DNA of 64,000 nucleotides from Varroa destructor (GCF_002443255.2 NW_019211457.1:16354374-16418373); one strand, 5' to 3'. Positions 1 through 14,400 are shown, numbered from the stretch's first letter. The notes: generated by a model from the letters alone, not told the origin. Numbers and translations: made by a program.

Positions 1-566
1 ATTTGAAATAATTGCTATAGGTAATATTTTCTTGTCGAACAAAATTTTAATTAGAGAAGTCGTTGAGCTATACGCATAATTGGTGCTTTATCATTTGTTG
101 CGTTATCTAAGCGGTCTATTATAGTCGTTCATTGATAGGCATTGTACCACAAAGTATAGGGGGCATTTACAGAGTGAATCTGACGACAGGACTTTTAAAT
201 GACCCGTCCAGAACAATTACAAATAACAAGCAATCGGTTACGTTCTTCAATCGAAGTGGTGGTGGTTCTAACTTAACAAACCAAACGTTTTAACTTACGT
301 TCGACGTTAACAATCTCCACAATACAAACATACCTATGTACATTTGTACCTATTATACAGTAAGTTGATAATGTAGTTAAACGTTACTTCTTGATACCAC
401 AACAATGGTCCGCTGAGCAACAACTTAACATGACAATGTATCTTCGTAGAAATGTCCAGCCAATATAGTTAATGTTCAGTCTTCGAAATAAACCAACAAT
501 ACTGGCCAACCCCGACATAAACATGACATATTTATTCACACCTAAAGCCGCAATACGAACATACTT

Positions 567-587
567 TCTCTCTCTCTCTCTCTCTCC
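567..587. repeat. (TC)n microsatellite
   Basis: An almost pure TC dinucleotide run of about 21 bases. Read on the minus strand it creates the Arg-Glu repeat seen in a spurious short reading frame, so that frame should not be taken as a gene. Confidence 0.9.
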
Positions 588-1531
588 CTACCTGTATATC
601 TATAAATATACATATATATGTTATAAAATGAAAGTATAGCATGGTATAGTATATAGGGACCGTGTCTTCCTGTGACGAAATGAACATCCATTGAGTTCAA
701 GGATTGCGCAAACAACTGGTAACGGTTATTGATCTTTTTTCTAATGCCAGTTCTAACGGGCACCAATGAACGCGTCGACGGGTCAGTATCACCCGGAATC
801 CTGGTAAGCCAAATACATGTCAAAAATATAAAACCCCCATTCGATTTTGCTAAGGCCGTTGCCGCCTGCCTTGGGCCAACGCCCCGTTACTGCAAAGAAC
901 AGTTCAACCAGAATCTACAATGAGTCTTCTCTGCTGCGGCCTGCAAAATTCAGACAGAGGTGGCCTTTGTAACTCGTACGAAGTGACAACGTACGCTGAG
1001 GGTCACTATTCTATTATTGTTATTATCATCATTTAGTTGCTGCTTGAGTGGGACGCAACTTAAACGGCATAATTATGGCAGATGAGGTTTCCTCTTGTTG
1101 TTACGTAGCACAATGTTAGTAATTGTCTCCATTTGTTTCTGCTGCCAGCGCGCTAGCAACAGCGCGGTGAAGACCACAACTGACACCCCACATCGGCATT
1201 CGAAGCCCCTCCCCATAAACACCGGCATATCCGCTACTAATTTATACACAGATTGACACCACGCATAGGGTGTATATATTGCGACATGGTTGTCAATGCC
1301 GGTAATTTCCTTATGAGCATATATAGTAAATAATTTATTTCACAATATAACACCAGTATATTGTTGATGCTTTGAAGTTCAGGAGCACACACATCTACCA
1401 ACAAAATGGAACGGGGAACGCAGTACGCCCTTGATAGCTATCACGTTGGCTTTGAGATACGTGTACACGTTATCGGGCTGTATGTTGTAGAAGTGGCTTC
1501 TGTTACGAGGATGAGCCAAAATTCTATGATT

Positions 1532-1617
1532 CTCATAATAGGCCTACATATAACTATAGATAACTCATATATATATATATATATAACTCATAGTAGGTCT
1601 ACATATAACTATAGATA
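1532..1617. repeat. Direct repeat flanking a (TA)n run
   Basis: A 31-base unit at 1532-1562 recurs at 1587-1617 with two substitutions, 55 bases apart. Both copies share the core CTACATATAACTATAGATA. The interval between the copies is a TA dinucleotide run at about 1567-1584. This looks like a small tandem duplication later filled by microsatellite growth. No protein or RNA function is suggested. Confidence 0.85.
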
Positions 1618-4600
1618 CCGCGTTAAGAGATTCAGTTTGGCCAGGCCTAGACACCGAAAGGAGAAGATTAGATCGATCCGACAACAAAACACGCTTCCTA
1701 ATTTTAATCGTAAGAGGAACGATAAAGACAGAGGCTATATAAAAGAACCAATAAACTACCAAATGAGGACAATATCACGCTCTCGCACTTATTCTACGCA
1801 AATAACCAGTTGGTTGACACCTCCTCCCACCGTCTAGCCCTGCATATCCAAATCACCAATCGCCTATACGCCTAGACCGATCTACAGCTTCGTTGAAAGA
1901 GATGACCCTCTTACTGGTCAATCGGGAACCGTCATTTCCTTGTTTTTTGTGCTTTGGCTAAGCTGGCGAACACTGCCAGCTCCCGATATTTCTCACTAAA
2001 TCCAATGTGTACTTCTCAAACACATTGGGTACAGTAAGGCTCGAAACACGCGTGGGTAGCCAGTGCAGCTATGCATTGTCGCAGCCAATGGCCATCTCAT
2101 AGACAGTGGCCAATAGAGATCTTCGTGCTTTAAGAGAATTGACAGAGGTCAGCTGGGTCGTGGATACAAGCGCTTGTTGGGTCTATATCCCATGCACGCG
2201 AATACAGTTCGAATATGGACCGAAGATGCAGGCATAATGGACCGGCTTTTCTCTACCAGCCCATCCGATAGGATTGACTATGCTGAATAACGAATGAACA
2301 GATATTTATCTAAAATTCTCTAGCTACGATGGGTGTACGCCATGTTTGTGCGACCCGCACCAATTTGTTGCGTCCGATCTGCGCTACAAACGGATCGACT
2401 ACCTCGACGCTGTCGTTCTGTCGCACTCCCGCCACAGGGGTGTGTTGTCTCCACGCTGCATGACCATAGCCAGCAATGAAAATCGCCATGGCGATGAACT
2501 AAGACACATGCAAGAATCGTCATAGATGTGAAAGAAAGAAGGCAACGACCTAAATAGGTGGGTTAAGGAAGTTTGCTGGACGTGTCGTTTTAAAAAGAGC
2601 ACATCCGAAGACGCTGGCGTTTCGTGGATACAAACACACGTTGTCTGGTTTAAAGAACCTGGCTAGCAGACAGCCGGATAGAAAGAGCGGTTCAGTTTTT
2701 CGTTGATTTCTATCACTTCTCCCTTTGCTCTCTCTTTCCTCCCCTCTCGCTGTGGTTCACCCCGATTTTTGTTTTGCAAAGGGGGTCCGACAGGGGTGAC
2801 TGTGAATGATATTTCAGTAGCGGACGGGTCAGTTCCGGTCAGTTCGTGGGGGAGTTTGCATAGCTGAATTGGATGTTGCGAGTGCTCATTCTCTACTTCA
2901 ACCAGTTCGGCCGTTAGTGACAGCAACTAAAGCATTACCAGTAGAAGTAAAGAGCATTTCCCTTATAGCTAGAATTAGAGGACCCCTTTCATAGAGGAGA
3001 CGACCACCCTGTCCTTACCGATAAACATCTATCGTGTTCGCTATGGGCGCAGACAATAATAGTAAATTTTTATTCGGAACAGATTTTTCCTAATTTTTCG
3101 TTAATACAGTCTTAAGATCTGATTTTGTCTCTCATATTTCTGTAATATTATGTACTGGCTGCCGCACCTAGATCAGGAGAGACTTTGGTGGGCTTCTTCT
3201 CATCATATGTTTATCTGCTAACCCTAGTATGAGACGGAATTTGAGCGAAGATCAGCTATTATCGAGTATCTACGCGGTCAACAAAGGCTCAAAATCAGAA
3301 ATTTCTTGAGTTACCGACCGTGAACTAGGTCGCAAACGAGTGTATGGCTGCAGAAGAAGTAGAAGCAGGTTCTAATATAGCAGAACGGAATATCGGCTAC
3401 TAAGAAAAGACAAGGCGAACTTCAAAGTAATCGCAGCAAATCGTCTTCGATATTCCTCTTACGAAAAATTTTTTTATCCTCGATATAGAAATGAACGCCA
3501 AAAATGATTGCTATTGTAAGCAGGAGCAAATTTTTAGCCAAATTCATGTTTGTCTACTGAAGGAAACGTCAGGTCATTACACTTCTTCCAAAATTACCAA
3601 ACAAGTTTTTCTGCATGCGCTATAAACTATTGCGCAATGGAGAATAGCTAATCAAGGAAGTCTGAAGGAAGACCCTGCATCTTTTAATAACAGTGTGTAT
3701 TGATTCATACAAACCAATCAAAGGTCGTGTAAGAGTACAAACATTTGTTAAACTGTTTGGATACACACGGCCGGCGAACCGTTCAGATTTGAACCCTTTA
3801 AATTAATAGGTATGGAACGCTATTGAGCTAAGTCTAGAAAAAGAAAAAAAAAACAAAAAAGTATAGAAAATAGTTCCAATTTAAGTGTCGTATTTTGTAT
3901 GTCTCAGGAGGTCTCTTCCTTGTGGCTTATGAGCTATTTAGGGAGATGGGCAATCTTCAAATTATATGAATTCGAATATATGACGAACGGGGACGTAAAA
4001 TGCAAGTAACTTGATTTTTCGTGGAATGAAAGTGTTAATTTTTGAGCTAAATTCTACTGTTAACGGAATGTTACCGAAAGCTGCTGTTAACGCAATTTTT
4101 ATGGCCACGTAAAAAGCACCTTATCAATTTTTTCCTTTCTCGATAGAAGTTGTAATGGTGGGTCTTTGCTATAGGTTCTCTCCTTCGTTCCCGTACACAG
4201 GAACGCTTAAGTCCAAAAAATAAATGGTCGAGATAACAGCAATCATCTATGCGCCTAGCTTCCGCCACTGATGACCAAGAGGTTTTGTCGCTCCCAGATG
4301 CAAAGGTCCAGATGTGAACAGACACGGCCCGCGGGTGACCCGCGACTGCAGCGACGAGTCGTCCCAAATCCCGAATTCACCCGCTGACTCAATCCTTCCC
4401 CTTCCTCGACTGTCGAGCATGCAAGCTATCGCCCAATAGCTATTGGTTAGGTAGACTAGATGTAGCTACTGGTCGTATATGAAGCTTATCGATGAGCTGA
4501 TTCTGCGCCGCAGTAGACTTGATTCGAGGCTACGGATCTAACGTGTCCAACGACCGGCTATCTACGGAACGAAATAGATAGTGATACTACCAGCGGCTAG

Positions 4601-5574
4601 TCTAAATTATAGGAAACTAACCATTAAACTAAATCTGCTAGAGAAAGCTTGAGAGCTGCTGTTCTCGCTGAGCAAAGTCGATGAAGAAAACCTAATTATA
4701 AGGGTTGCAGTAAACTAAAAGTACGCTAAAACTTAGTTCAATGAGAAGCACAGCAAAGTGAGGCGATGATAACACTGTAAACCCGTTGAAAGCATCCGCT
4801 ACTTCCGAACCTTAGGTCGAATCAGAGCTTTTTCAATAGCCATAAGAAGGGGAGGGAGGACGCTAAAAAACGCTAGAATGGCGAACCAATGTGGATCCGG
4901 TAGGTCAAAGAGTGGGTTGCCAGATTAAAAGACGTGCGAGCACTTTTGGCATTTCCGGCAAGCATCATCGTTCGAAACCCCCAAGGTTTAGTATTTGTTG
5001 TCTCACCGATAGGCGAACGAATCTTCACCAGTATTTGAATTAACTAATGAATAAATAAGACACGAGTAGCTACGGATCACTATCAAATGAATGTAAGGAA
5101 TATACACATATCTGTATCGAGTAAATGACCTCCTTTGACAGTTATACCTCTGTGTAAAAGATGTACCATCCACTTACATTTAGCTAAATTGATTTAACTT
5201 TTGATGTTCAGTTAGACTTTATGACTGGTAGAACGTCGAACTTCGAGTTTATTGCCGCGTCCATCCGAGGGCCTCATCAAAGTCGGCCAAACAACATCGT
5301 GCGTAGACGGACTAAATACTAACGATCAAGATAGCGACTACATCTAAATCCTTTCGCATACAAGAGGGGTGGTCGCTCTCGACAGTTGGTCACCAACGAC
5401 CCCCAGCCATCAGGTGACACTGTTGGAGCCAATGGGTCAGTCCGGAAGATGGACGGACAAGGAAGTCCCGTATGGTTTTAGATTATTTGCCGAATAATCT
5501 TCACTCGTTATTCTGACAGTCATTATAGGAGTGACGGCGGGGGTGGACCCATAACTTAAATCCTTCTGTTATAG

Positions 5575-5624
5575 TTCTGGTCCGAGAGATTGGACTCGTT
5601 CGACGGCCAATTCCCATCGACTAG
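5575..5624 (+). CDS. Possible small internal exon, unrecognised
   Basis: A 50-base segment lies between a pyrimidine-rich acceptor (CCTTCTGTTATAG) and a consensus donor (CTAG|GTAAGT). It is open in two of three frames; frame 1 begins FWSERLDSFDGQF. No adjacent exon could be joined to it and no domain is recognisable. Acceptor-donor pairs this close together occur by chance in a window this long, so this is only a site to check with transcripts. Confidence 0.15.
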
Positions 5625-8600
5625 GTAAGTTAAAGGAGGGAGGTCTAAGCTCTCCAGGTGAGATTCAACTGGGAACGCGCTCGGATCATATGAGTGCGCA
5701 ATGCGCACAATAAGCTACGAAAGTGCACACTTTAAGGAAACTTCAGTGCTAGCAAACAGATCGGGAAGCACTTCAGGACATCTTGCGCATGTCTCGTTCT
5801 TGTAAATTAGTTTTTTTGGTGGTTGATACGATCAAATGATTTTTTCCGCTAGACAATCATCGATACCTAGCATGTATAACCTACTAAAAGTTTTTGCTGA
5901 TTAACTGAAAGCAGCTAACGATGCCATCGTGACAGACATCAACAACGTGAGCGAAATCAACAAAATAAGTCTTTAGCCGTAGATACTGCTGCTATTACTC
6001 TACTACGACGTTCATCTGACACATTTTTTCTGCTGACTTCGTCTGGTTCGAGCTTGAATCAGTACCCATGCCCTCAAAGCGCACCTAGCGCTTAAGATCC
6101 GACGCTGAGACGCCATACAGATGACGATACAAAATGGCGGGGAAAACATGACTGCACATAACGGACAAGCTCGTGTCTCCGTGAGACCTCCGTTATATGA
6201 AGCATTCGTTCGCTCCTTGACCTCATATCCAGTATTGACAAGTCAGCCAGAAAAATTAAACGTGCTATGATCAGTAAATATAACACGTTATGGAAACCTG
6301 AGCCTCACTAGGTCGCGGACCTTAATGAGATCCGACAGTGAACAGCGACTGCTCAACACCTTCTGTAAAGCCAAAGAGACGTTCGGGTGTCGAAAAAAGG
6401 AGGCTTCAGCAAAAAAAAGCCAAGATCACATCGCAACTGCACCAGTCGAAATAGAAAACCGCCGATCCCCATCGTGCCTCCTTCCTAGACGGGGGTTGAA
6501 CTCGTCTTTGAACGCGCTCGACGATTAGGATACATCCAAACTCGATATGTCACACAGCCAATAACAGCGACCATGTCCGTGGCTGCCGATAGAAAATGCC
6601 GGTGTATAACTGTAATCTCTCGCAGCGTGTAACCTACCGGATAGCCAGAAGACCTACGAATTGCTTTGACCTGGCCTATCTAACAGCCACGGCGCGGCTG
6701 TTTCACGGTGATTCCAATAGTGTTTACGTCGATGCGTATAGACGTCCAGGACTAGGTTGTAGTGTGTTACGTTGTTAGTGACGGAAACAGATGATATGGA
6801 CCCGATGACCCGTTTGAATGTGGTGGCCGATCGATAGATGTGAAAAAACCGCACGCTGACCGTCTGCTCAGTTGAGCATTGGAGCTTGATACATCGAGTA
6901 TTTCTATTAATGGTAGTGGCTAGAAAGGTCTAGTCTTCGGTGTCAAGCTTGCTGCTTTCGCTGATGTCTATGGCATAGCGGTGGCTTGAGCGACGAACGA
7001 AATAGCTGGCCAATTGTATTTCAGCCGGACTATCTGATAAATAAATAGCCCTGTTCGATGTACATTTTAAAAATACCTGGACGCATTTGGTTTATTTGCT
7101 TCTCGTAGCAGATGTCAGCACCCCTTCAGCGTAAGAAACTGGGCTTACAAGCCCCTCTGCGTTAAAGACCGGTTAAAGGCATTACGGATCACGCTTTTGC
7201 CGACTTAAATATTGAATTAAAGTTTGGCCGTTGTTCATTTTTTGAATAAAGAATTGTACAAATCAATTTTAAACCTATTGCTATGCATGCGTTTACAAGC
7301 TAAGCATAGACTTCGACGTCCACTATGATCCATTCAGAGGCCAGTTGGCAGAATTTTATAGAATACTCCGAAAAAAAGCTCTTGTAATTGTGATAATTGT
7401 ATGTTATTACTAAGACGTGAATACCTTTGCCGTTAGCAAATTTTTGAATGATGGCGCGCCATTTCCGCTCATATATATATATATGTTGTTATAGAATAAC
7501 ATTGATTTGTAATTATCCAAATGTTAACAACGAAACGGGAAATTCTGTTAATACTAACTTCGTAAAAACATTTGGATAGAATTGTTCAAGCTCACTTGAG
7601 CTGCGTTCAACTCGTCTAGTGCATTCCTCTGCAAAATCTATTTCAACTAACGTCCAAATTAAAGATACATTTTAGATCTGTAATGGACAATGGCGGCGTC
7701 GTTGCCCTCGTATTTTTGTGGTTCTACTTTGTATTTGTACCGGGATTTTGCCGAACAATACCTAACTGTGATTAGCGTACTCCAATCCAAGTGAGAAATT
7801 GGCAATGCAGCCTAGAAAATAGGGCAACGTATTTGGCTGCTAAGCTTCGTACCAGACGTAAACCTCTAAATATAAAGCCTAGAAAATGAACAATAGATAG
7901 TCATGGAAAAAAAAAAAATAATAAGGAACAAACATTTAAAACGACAGAATAGTTGTGACCGCGCTAGAAAATTATCGATGTGTAATAGTTTCTCAAACAT
8001 GGGGCTCTTTGTGGGGCTACCGGCATACGTAAAGCCAGTAGCACAAAAAAAAAAACCCAGCTAAACTGTACATCAATTTCAAATAAGCTAAATAATCCCA
8101 AGGTTACAGAACAAACACTGCTTTACAGATAAAAAGCAGTTTGAGATTTTGGGTAGTAACAGATATTTCGTCTGGATGCGGAGCTATCTTCGATCCAACC
8201 CGATAACGTGTGAAATTTCTAGGCGTCATTGTCTGATTGACCAGTCCTTACATATCGTGTGACCCTATTTAGTTATGGACCATACTAAAAACAATACAGT
8301 ATTTACACAATTTATTTTCACAGATCTCGCAGATAAGATTCAACGACTGCAGCAAATTTCAGCATGTTTTTTGTCTTAACTTTTAGTATATACATGTCCG
8401 ACATTCTCTCTCTCGCTCAGACATATATATATAGTCAGTGTTCTAGTCTATAGTCAATGGCAACAGAATGTGTTGTACAACAGTCCCTCCACCGATTGGG
8501 TAACCAACACCGACAAGTCCGTGCTGTTATAAGATAGTCGCACGGTCGCATGGCTGCGAAATGTACGTGTGCTCCTCTTGCGGGATTGCATGTACGGCGT

Positions 8601-9182
8601 TTCCGCGCTCGTTCAACAGTTCCTGGCCTTCCCTCCAGCGTCGTCGTGGGTGCTCTTTGATTTTTGTGTGTGTGTAAATGCATCGCATCAAATACCGCTG
8701 TAAAATCTTGTTTAATCACTGACCAAAGTAACTATGAATTTGTTTTATGGCGGATGTTTCCTGTGCTCTGGCGTCGCGGTGGCGATGGCTCTTCGCGCTA
8801 TTGGCATCGATGCGGTAACTAAAGCACTGCCGGTTCTGAAACCCCTCTGCTGATTCTCCATCCCTTGGCAATATCGACTGGTAAAGATGACAAGAAGAGT
8901 CGGATGAAGCTTAGCGACGAAAACACCGAAATAATATTTCCGAAAGCCCACCATTACCACGTAACCTGATCCCTTGGAGCGGATCAGCAAAAATAATATT
9001 GAAATAAATCCAAAGACGAGGGCCGAACGGCGACAGGCCGTGTCAATTTATAATCGCCGGATAGCTTGTCCTGCAAAAGCGTTTCGAAATTATAGCGTGT
9101 CTTTTGTTGTCCTGCGCACACAGTTTTTAGATTGCATCTAAAATGAAAATAGAAAAAAATCCGAGTTTTCCTTTTTTTGCAG
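5625..9182. other. Non-coding tract, no supported gene
   Basis: Short reading frames at 6.1-6.9 kb and 8.4-9.0 kb overlap on opposite strands and show no domain. A TA run lies at 7471-7484 and short A-runs at about 7908-7918 and 8045-8055. Nothing else stands out. Confidence 0.55.
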
Positions 9183-9299
9183 TCGAAAACTAGTACGCTG
9201 TCGAATGTTTTTCATTTATATATACTCCTCGCGCTAAATTTCAAGCCGATTTACGTTACGTACAATCCGGCCATATTGTATAGCAGAAATCACTCTTAA
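9183..9299 (+). CDS. Possible terminal exon, unrecognised
   Basis: The acceptor is unusually strong: a T-rich tract (TTTTCCTTTTTTTGCAG) directly precedes 38 open codons that end in TAA at 9297-9299. The predicted peptide is hydrophobic in its middle (for example LYILLALNFKPIYVTYN) and matches no family I know. No AATAAA signal was seen close downstream and no partner exon is evident. Only the acceptor argues for it, so it may be a decoy in non-coding DNA. Confidence 0.18.
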   Translation, partial: SKTSTLSNVFHLYILLALNFKPIYVTYNPAILYSRNHS

Positions 9300-11317
9300 T
9301 TATACGCATATGGAAACGCACACATACTGGTGGATCACAGAATAGAGATGGTACGTTGTACACAAACACGTTCACAAGACTGGTCGCGATTGCAAACAGT
9401 AAATATTATATATATATATATAACGCCATTAGCGACATCTGTAGCGTCACGACTGCAGTCATTACAACCATCTTAAAAAGGCGAGAGAGCTAGAGGGGGA
9501 GCAATACATAGCGTGCGAAAGGAAGCGGATTTTTGATAGGTTGTACGTAAACGTCACTATGAGCGCTACTCGATCCTGCCAGCTGTAAACGATGTGTAGG
9601 CTATCCATAGTAGCCATGTCTGTGTTCACTGCTGAAGTCCCGTAGGAAGGATCCCGTGTAGGGCCCAGATAGACACATGGGCGTCTAAGCTATATTAGCA
9701 GCGAGGCATTGGCAACTAGAAAAAATAGCCACTGTTACAAAGCTTCGCTACGCGAATTCCCCCAGTTGGAGCTGATAAATGGTCGCCGATCGGTTGCTTG
9801 GTACCGCCAAAAAGTGATAAAAACGTTTTCTATTCATTTTATTCGATGACTATTTTCCATAGATCGATCGGCTATATTGATTGGGGTAGTGTTCAATATG
9901 ATGGGGCGAGCAAGAAATTTTAGCTAGTATACAAATGAACAATAGTAGCTACGTTTAATAAAAATCACTTGATGATTCCATTTGTAAAAAGCAAACAATG
10001 ATATGATAATAATGTAACAACTTTACAGTTACAATCTGTCCGAGATAGATGACAGTATGGTAATCGGCAGGGGCTTGCAAAAGGGACATTGCTTTAAATC
10101 ACGTTATACTTTAGCATCCCGCGTCACAGAATCGAAGCTAGCGAATTGTAGATAGAGGAATTTTCATTACTGTTTTTTTTTTTTTTTTTTTTTCGTGTCG
10201 CTTAACGATGCCTCCTGGCTCAAGTTCCAAAGGAGCTTGGCAAGTTTGCTTTGTCTATTTGAACCTTGGCTCTTGCGACCGGCAAGAAATAGCCAATCAA
10301 CAATAGGACAGTCAGGGGTTAATTTTGAGGATGGATAGTAGGACAATGCAATAGCTCAGTTTATGCAGTAGTTTAAGCAGGACGAAAAAGAAGATTGCAG
10401 CGAAAACATGGCACTAGATTGAGAAGCATACCAAGCTAATCGGGGTACTGCAGTAGGGTAATATAGCTGCATCAAGTTCGGATTCAGAATTCAAGCTCGG
10501 TTCAGGGCAAGCAGGCCTGAATTCCCTTTAGGTTAGGCTATAGGCTCATGTTTGGTAGGATTCGGTGTGTGTATGTTCAGTGAGGATCATAAGCGTGAAA
10601 TGGACGACTAAGCCATTAGGTTCGTGCTTAGGCAGGGGGTAGAAGCCGGTGAATGTTGTATATGTGTTGTACTGTTCCTTATCACGCATGTCGGGTGCCT
10701 GCAGCCGACCATTTCCAATAATAATCATTATTATAATAGTTGAAAGTATGTATGCAGTCGACAGTGAGCGATGAGTGATGGTCAGTTTGCTGGATTAGAG
10801 AAACAATAGGTCATTTGTATGTTTTGCGTCATTTACGTATTCATCTGTTCATTATTTGGAGCATAACAGTTAGGAATAATTGCGTCCATTTGAAAAATGG
10901 CGCGGGTGCTTTGCTCTGTGTGTTTTGTATACCTATCAGGGTCTTTGGCAGGGAGGCCGTTTGTTTACGCCCATGCAGAATGGAATTATGGCCTCCTGTT
11001 CGAATTTGATTTGTCGTTGCAGGATTATGTTCGAAAGAAAACGAAGGACCCCGGTGCACAGTTACAGCACATGATGGTCCTTCCATTTTGGAAAAGGATG
11101 ACATGTGTCATGTGTTTAATTCCGTGACAGTTATTTTTGAGAATTTGTGAGTGAGGTCGAGCAAGGGGAACATCGCGCTTTGAGACCGACTGCGGGCCAA
11201 ACAAGTTACTGCGACCTCTACGACGTTGATAACGACGCTTGCAAAATAAGAGCACGCATCTTTTCTATAAACCACCTAGATATAACCAGCCTAGCCGTGC
11301 CAGACGTAACCGGTCGG
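9300..11317. other. Non-coding tract with TA and poly-T runs
   Basis: Contains a TA run at 9408-9422 and a 21-base poly-T run at 10173-10193. Overlapping frames at 10.8-11.1 kb on both strands (one with a hydrophobic, signal-like start at 10897) have no recognisable domain and no splice support. Confidence 0.55.
10173..10193. repeat. Poly-T tract of 21 bases
   Basis: An uninterrupted run of 21 T. On the minus strand this is poly-A and could be the fossil tail of a retroposed sequence lying at higher coordinates, but no flanking target-site duplication or gene-like body was identified, so that origin is speculative. Confidence 0.85.
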
Positions 11318-11434
11318 ACTCACCTCAATAAAAAGATACGCGTCAAATTCTCGAAACTTAAATTTGCATCAATATATCCATGTTCTCGATTTAAAGTAAA
11401 CGTAGCTATTTTCGCCAAAAGCGCCACCTATCCT
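11318..11434 (-). CDS. Possible exon, unrecognised
   Basis: On the minus strand a reading frame of about 35 codons ends at a consensus donor (ATTGAG|GTGAGTCC). It opens just after an in-frame TAG that itself follows a pyrimidine-containing tract ending in ATATAG. The peptide contains REHGYIDANLSFENLTR and has a balanced composition. The plus strand is also open over the same bases for 115 codons, so the coding direction is undecided. No family recognised and no partner exon found. Confidence 0.18.
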
Positions 11435-11494
11435 ATATATGAGCGTGACAATAGAGACAAGACTTATTCTCTATATAAATATTACTTAAAATGA

Positions 11495-14400
11495 AACGGG
11501 AAATTAAGAAAGGTTAAGTTTTTGAAACAAGCATGGTTAGCTATTGGGATAAGAGTGAGTCGTGTCAAAAAAGTCTAGAATCTCTTGGCCAAGATGTCCT
11601 AGATAGCCAAACTGAGTCCAGAAGTGTCCCTGATAAGAAATAACGTATATAAAGCAAATATACGATACGAGGACCTAACACTTCAGTTCGGATTTATCGT
11701 TTAGATTTTTTTTTGGATGGAAAAAATAGATATGTCACCAATTTCACCATATCTCTACATATTTTTCGCCGTTGTATAAGGCATACGTAGAAATACCTTG
11801 CTTTATAAATTTAATCTACCAGCTTTTGGTTTAAAGCGACAGCTGCCGCACATGCGTCTAAACTTACGTAATCGTAAGTTGTGGTGGAGAGGATTGCTAA
11901 ATACTTAAGATAAACGTTTTGTGATTTCGTTTTGCTCGCCCAAAAGGACCTTTTGCGAAAAATGGCTTTGTCAACGATCCGAGGTGGACCCTGCTAATGT
12001 TGGACATCTTCGTTCATCGTTCACCCACAACGAAATAATGGGGTACAAGCAATAACTACTGAAAGCAAGCGTGATCTAAATGGACTGGGGAATCAACTAC
12101 TACTCGTCGCATTGAGCCATGCTTCTACTGCCCAGCAAAGAGTCCACTGAAAGAACTCACCGTCTACAGGGTTACATGTATTGCTACAGAGTAAATTGAT
12201 TAGCAGCAAACGTTGAGTCAGCACTAGCAAAGACTATCTCGGCTGCCGCTACTGCCGCAGACTGGAGTACACCCTACAAAAAACATAAGTATGAGAAACA
12301 AACTTAACGTTTCAATCTTGGCGTAGGAGAAGTTCACTGAAAAAGTAACGAGGAACAGGCGAGTGTACCGTTCATTTGCACAAAAGGTCAAAGCGAACCA
12401 AGTAGTAAAACACTAATGCGAAAATGCTGACGTCCTTTTCGAAAAATTTGCTCGTCGGTCTGCCCAGTTCACAGGTGGACCGACGATTGACGGATTTTTC
12501 ACCTAGCGCTATTCAATATAAGCGTCGACGTCGTGCACGCAGAGGACACCTTGAGGGACTTCGGCCTATATGAAGCAGGTAGGCATAATAGGAGGAAATG
12601 CAAATGGTACATCTACAGGCGACTAGACCTAATCAGTTCTTCTTTGTGCACCCGTTTCTAATTGGCAGAACTTGACTATCGAATACTGATAGTCCAGAGT
12701 ACAGGACAGCGGCTGCATCGAACAGGAGATTTGAATAGTTCGCTTTTCGCAGCCTCGTAGCTCCCGCACGGGCCACGTGTTCCAAGTGTCAATCCTCGCT
12801 GATTCTTGCTTGCCTGTATGTCCGGTCGGCGTTCGCCATAAACGGGCCTACTTGTCCAGACGGACTTATATTTGTGCACTGGATGCCTGTCGTTAGTGCG
12901 GGTTGCGAGTGCGGGTCGGCTTCGTTCTTTGTTTGCGCCTAATTTATTGCTGAGCGCTTACTGCGGCCGTCACCGGTGTTGCCAAGGAGTTAGCAGTTGT
13001 TACAAGCCGCTTCGGACAACCATAGCTTAACAGTAACCTTCGTGACAGCAATGAAAGGTACTAAAAGTACGCGCGCGTGTGGGAGAGAGAGCGAGAGAGA
13101 GAACCCTTCTCGAGTTTTTCCCCCGGTGCACCCAAAGCATTTCGACTGTTGTTGACTCTCACGGCGAGTTTTGGTCCGAGGAGTCTCCGTATGGTTTTGC
13201 CATTGCCTTACCGCCCTGCTGAGATCGCAAGTGCTGTCCACAGACGTCCGTGTTATACTCCACAGACTCGGACCCTTTATCCTTTCTACTCATTTTCTTA
13301 AACGCAAAGAACCCGTCCCACAAATGCTGCACTCGGACACGATGATGCACAGCGTGGTTGTTAATCAAAGTTACTTAAGTTAGGTCGAGTCGAGTGACCG
13401 CCGACTCTGGTAAACCCCGGGGTGGCTGGAGTGTGGGAGGAGACGTTTCGCCACATGTCTATCGACGACATCGAAAAGGCTAGGAACAGATAAATGAGAG
13501 AAAAGGATGAATTGGGACGACTCTCCATTTCGGCCGACCCCATCTGAGGTGTGGGACTCAGAAGAGTTTTTATGTAATCTCATGATTTTCGTTGTTGTCG
13601 TCGGCATCTTCGATCTTGCCGTTGCCGCCATCGTCGAAGTATGGGCCTTGTTAGGGGTGCTGCGTCCTGCTCCAAAGAGTCGATAGCTTCACAAATATTC
13701 GGCGATAACCCCTGGTCAAGTCAGTTCCGCTTGTTCCATTGTTACGAGATTGGTTCTCTATGTTTGTATGTGTGTACAATCGTGTGCATATGTGGTTTTG
13801 TCTATTACTCGGTATTGCGAAGCAGAATGTGATCTAGTCGAATAGAATCAACACTTTTTGCTATCGTTATCGTCAATGCAGTAGAGCTAACGAGTCAGGT
13901 ATGGGTCACTGTAGTTTGAAACGAAGCATCCTATGCTAAACCGAGTTGAAGAGGGGTTCTAGGTAGGACGTAGGAAAGGTTGCAACCTCTAACCTCAACG
14001 TGGGTTATACCATCCTCCATGCACTTCCATGGGCTCGTATACGCACCGGCGGACACACGGACGCAACTGTACACAAAACCGCCATGAAACAACTGCGCAC
14101 GATCGAATCGTCAGCTCGAAGGTGTTCTGCATCAGGCGATTTTAGCAGACGGAACCAGGGCCGACACCTAACTCATCAAACGCCACTAGCAGTCCTTGGC
14201 ATAGTGATAGCTGGTGGCCGACGAAAGAGGAAGCTCAGTGTACTAACCACTCGTTCGAAACCACACATTCAAGGTGATGGGGTCGTGGTAAGGTCATTGT
14301 AATCGGAGAATTGCTACTGTAGTTCAGGAAAGTTTGCAGAAAACATTATCTCAAACAAACTCTATCAGTGTTTCCGGAACTTTCGACTGCACCCTCGAAT

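Larger units (their letters stand above)
1..5570. other. Non-coding tract, no supported gene
   Basis: I see no convincing exon here. Open frames are all under 145 codons, overlap one another on both strands and lack family motifs. The tract contains a TC microsatellite near 567-587, a duplicated segment around 1532-1617 that is listed separately, a short imperfect ATT/GTT-rich stretch near 1012-1035 and an A-rich run near 3840-3860. It is best read as intergenic or intronic DNA. Confidence 0.6.

Noticed and set aside
10173..10400. SINE or processed pseudogene adjoining the poly-T run
   Set aside because: No polymerase III boxes, gene-like body or target-site duplication could be identified next to it.
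14225..14260. tRNA B-box-like GTTCGAAACC
   Set aside because: No A box or cloverleaf could be built around it; similar B-box-like strings near 4970 and 31984 failed for the same reason.
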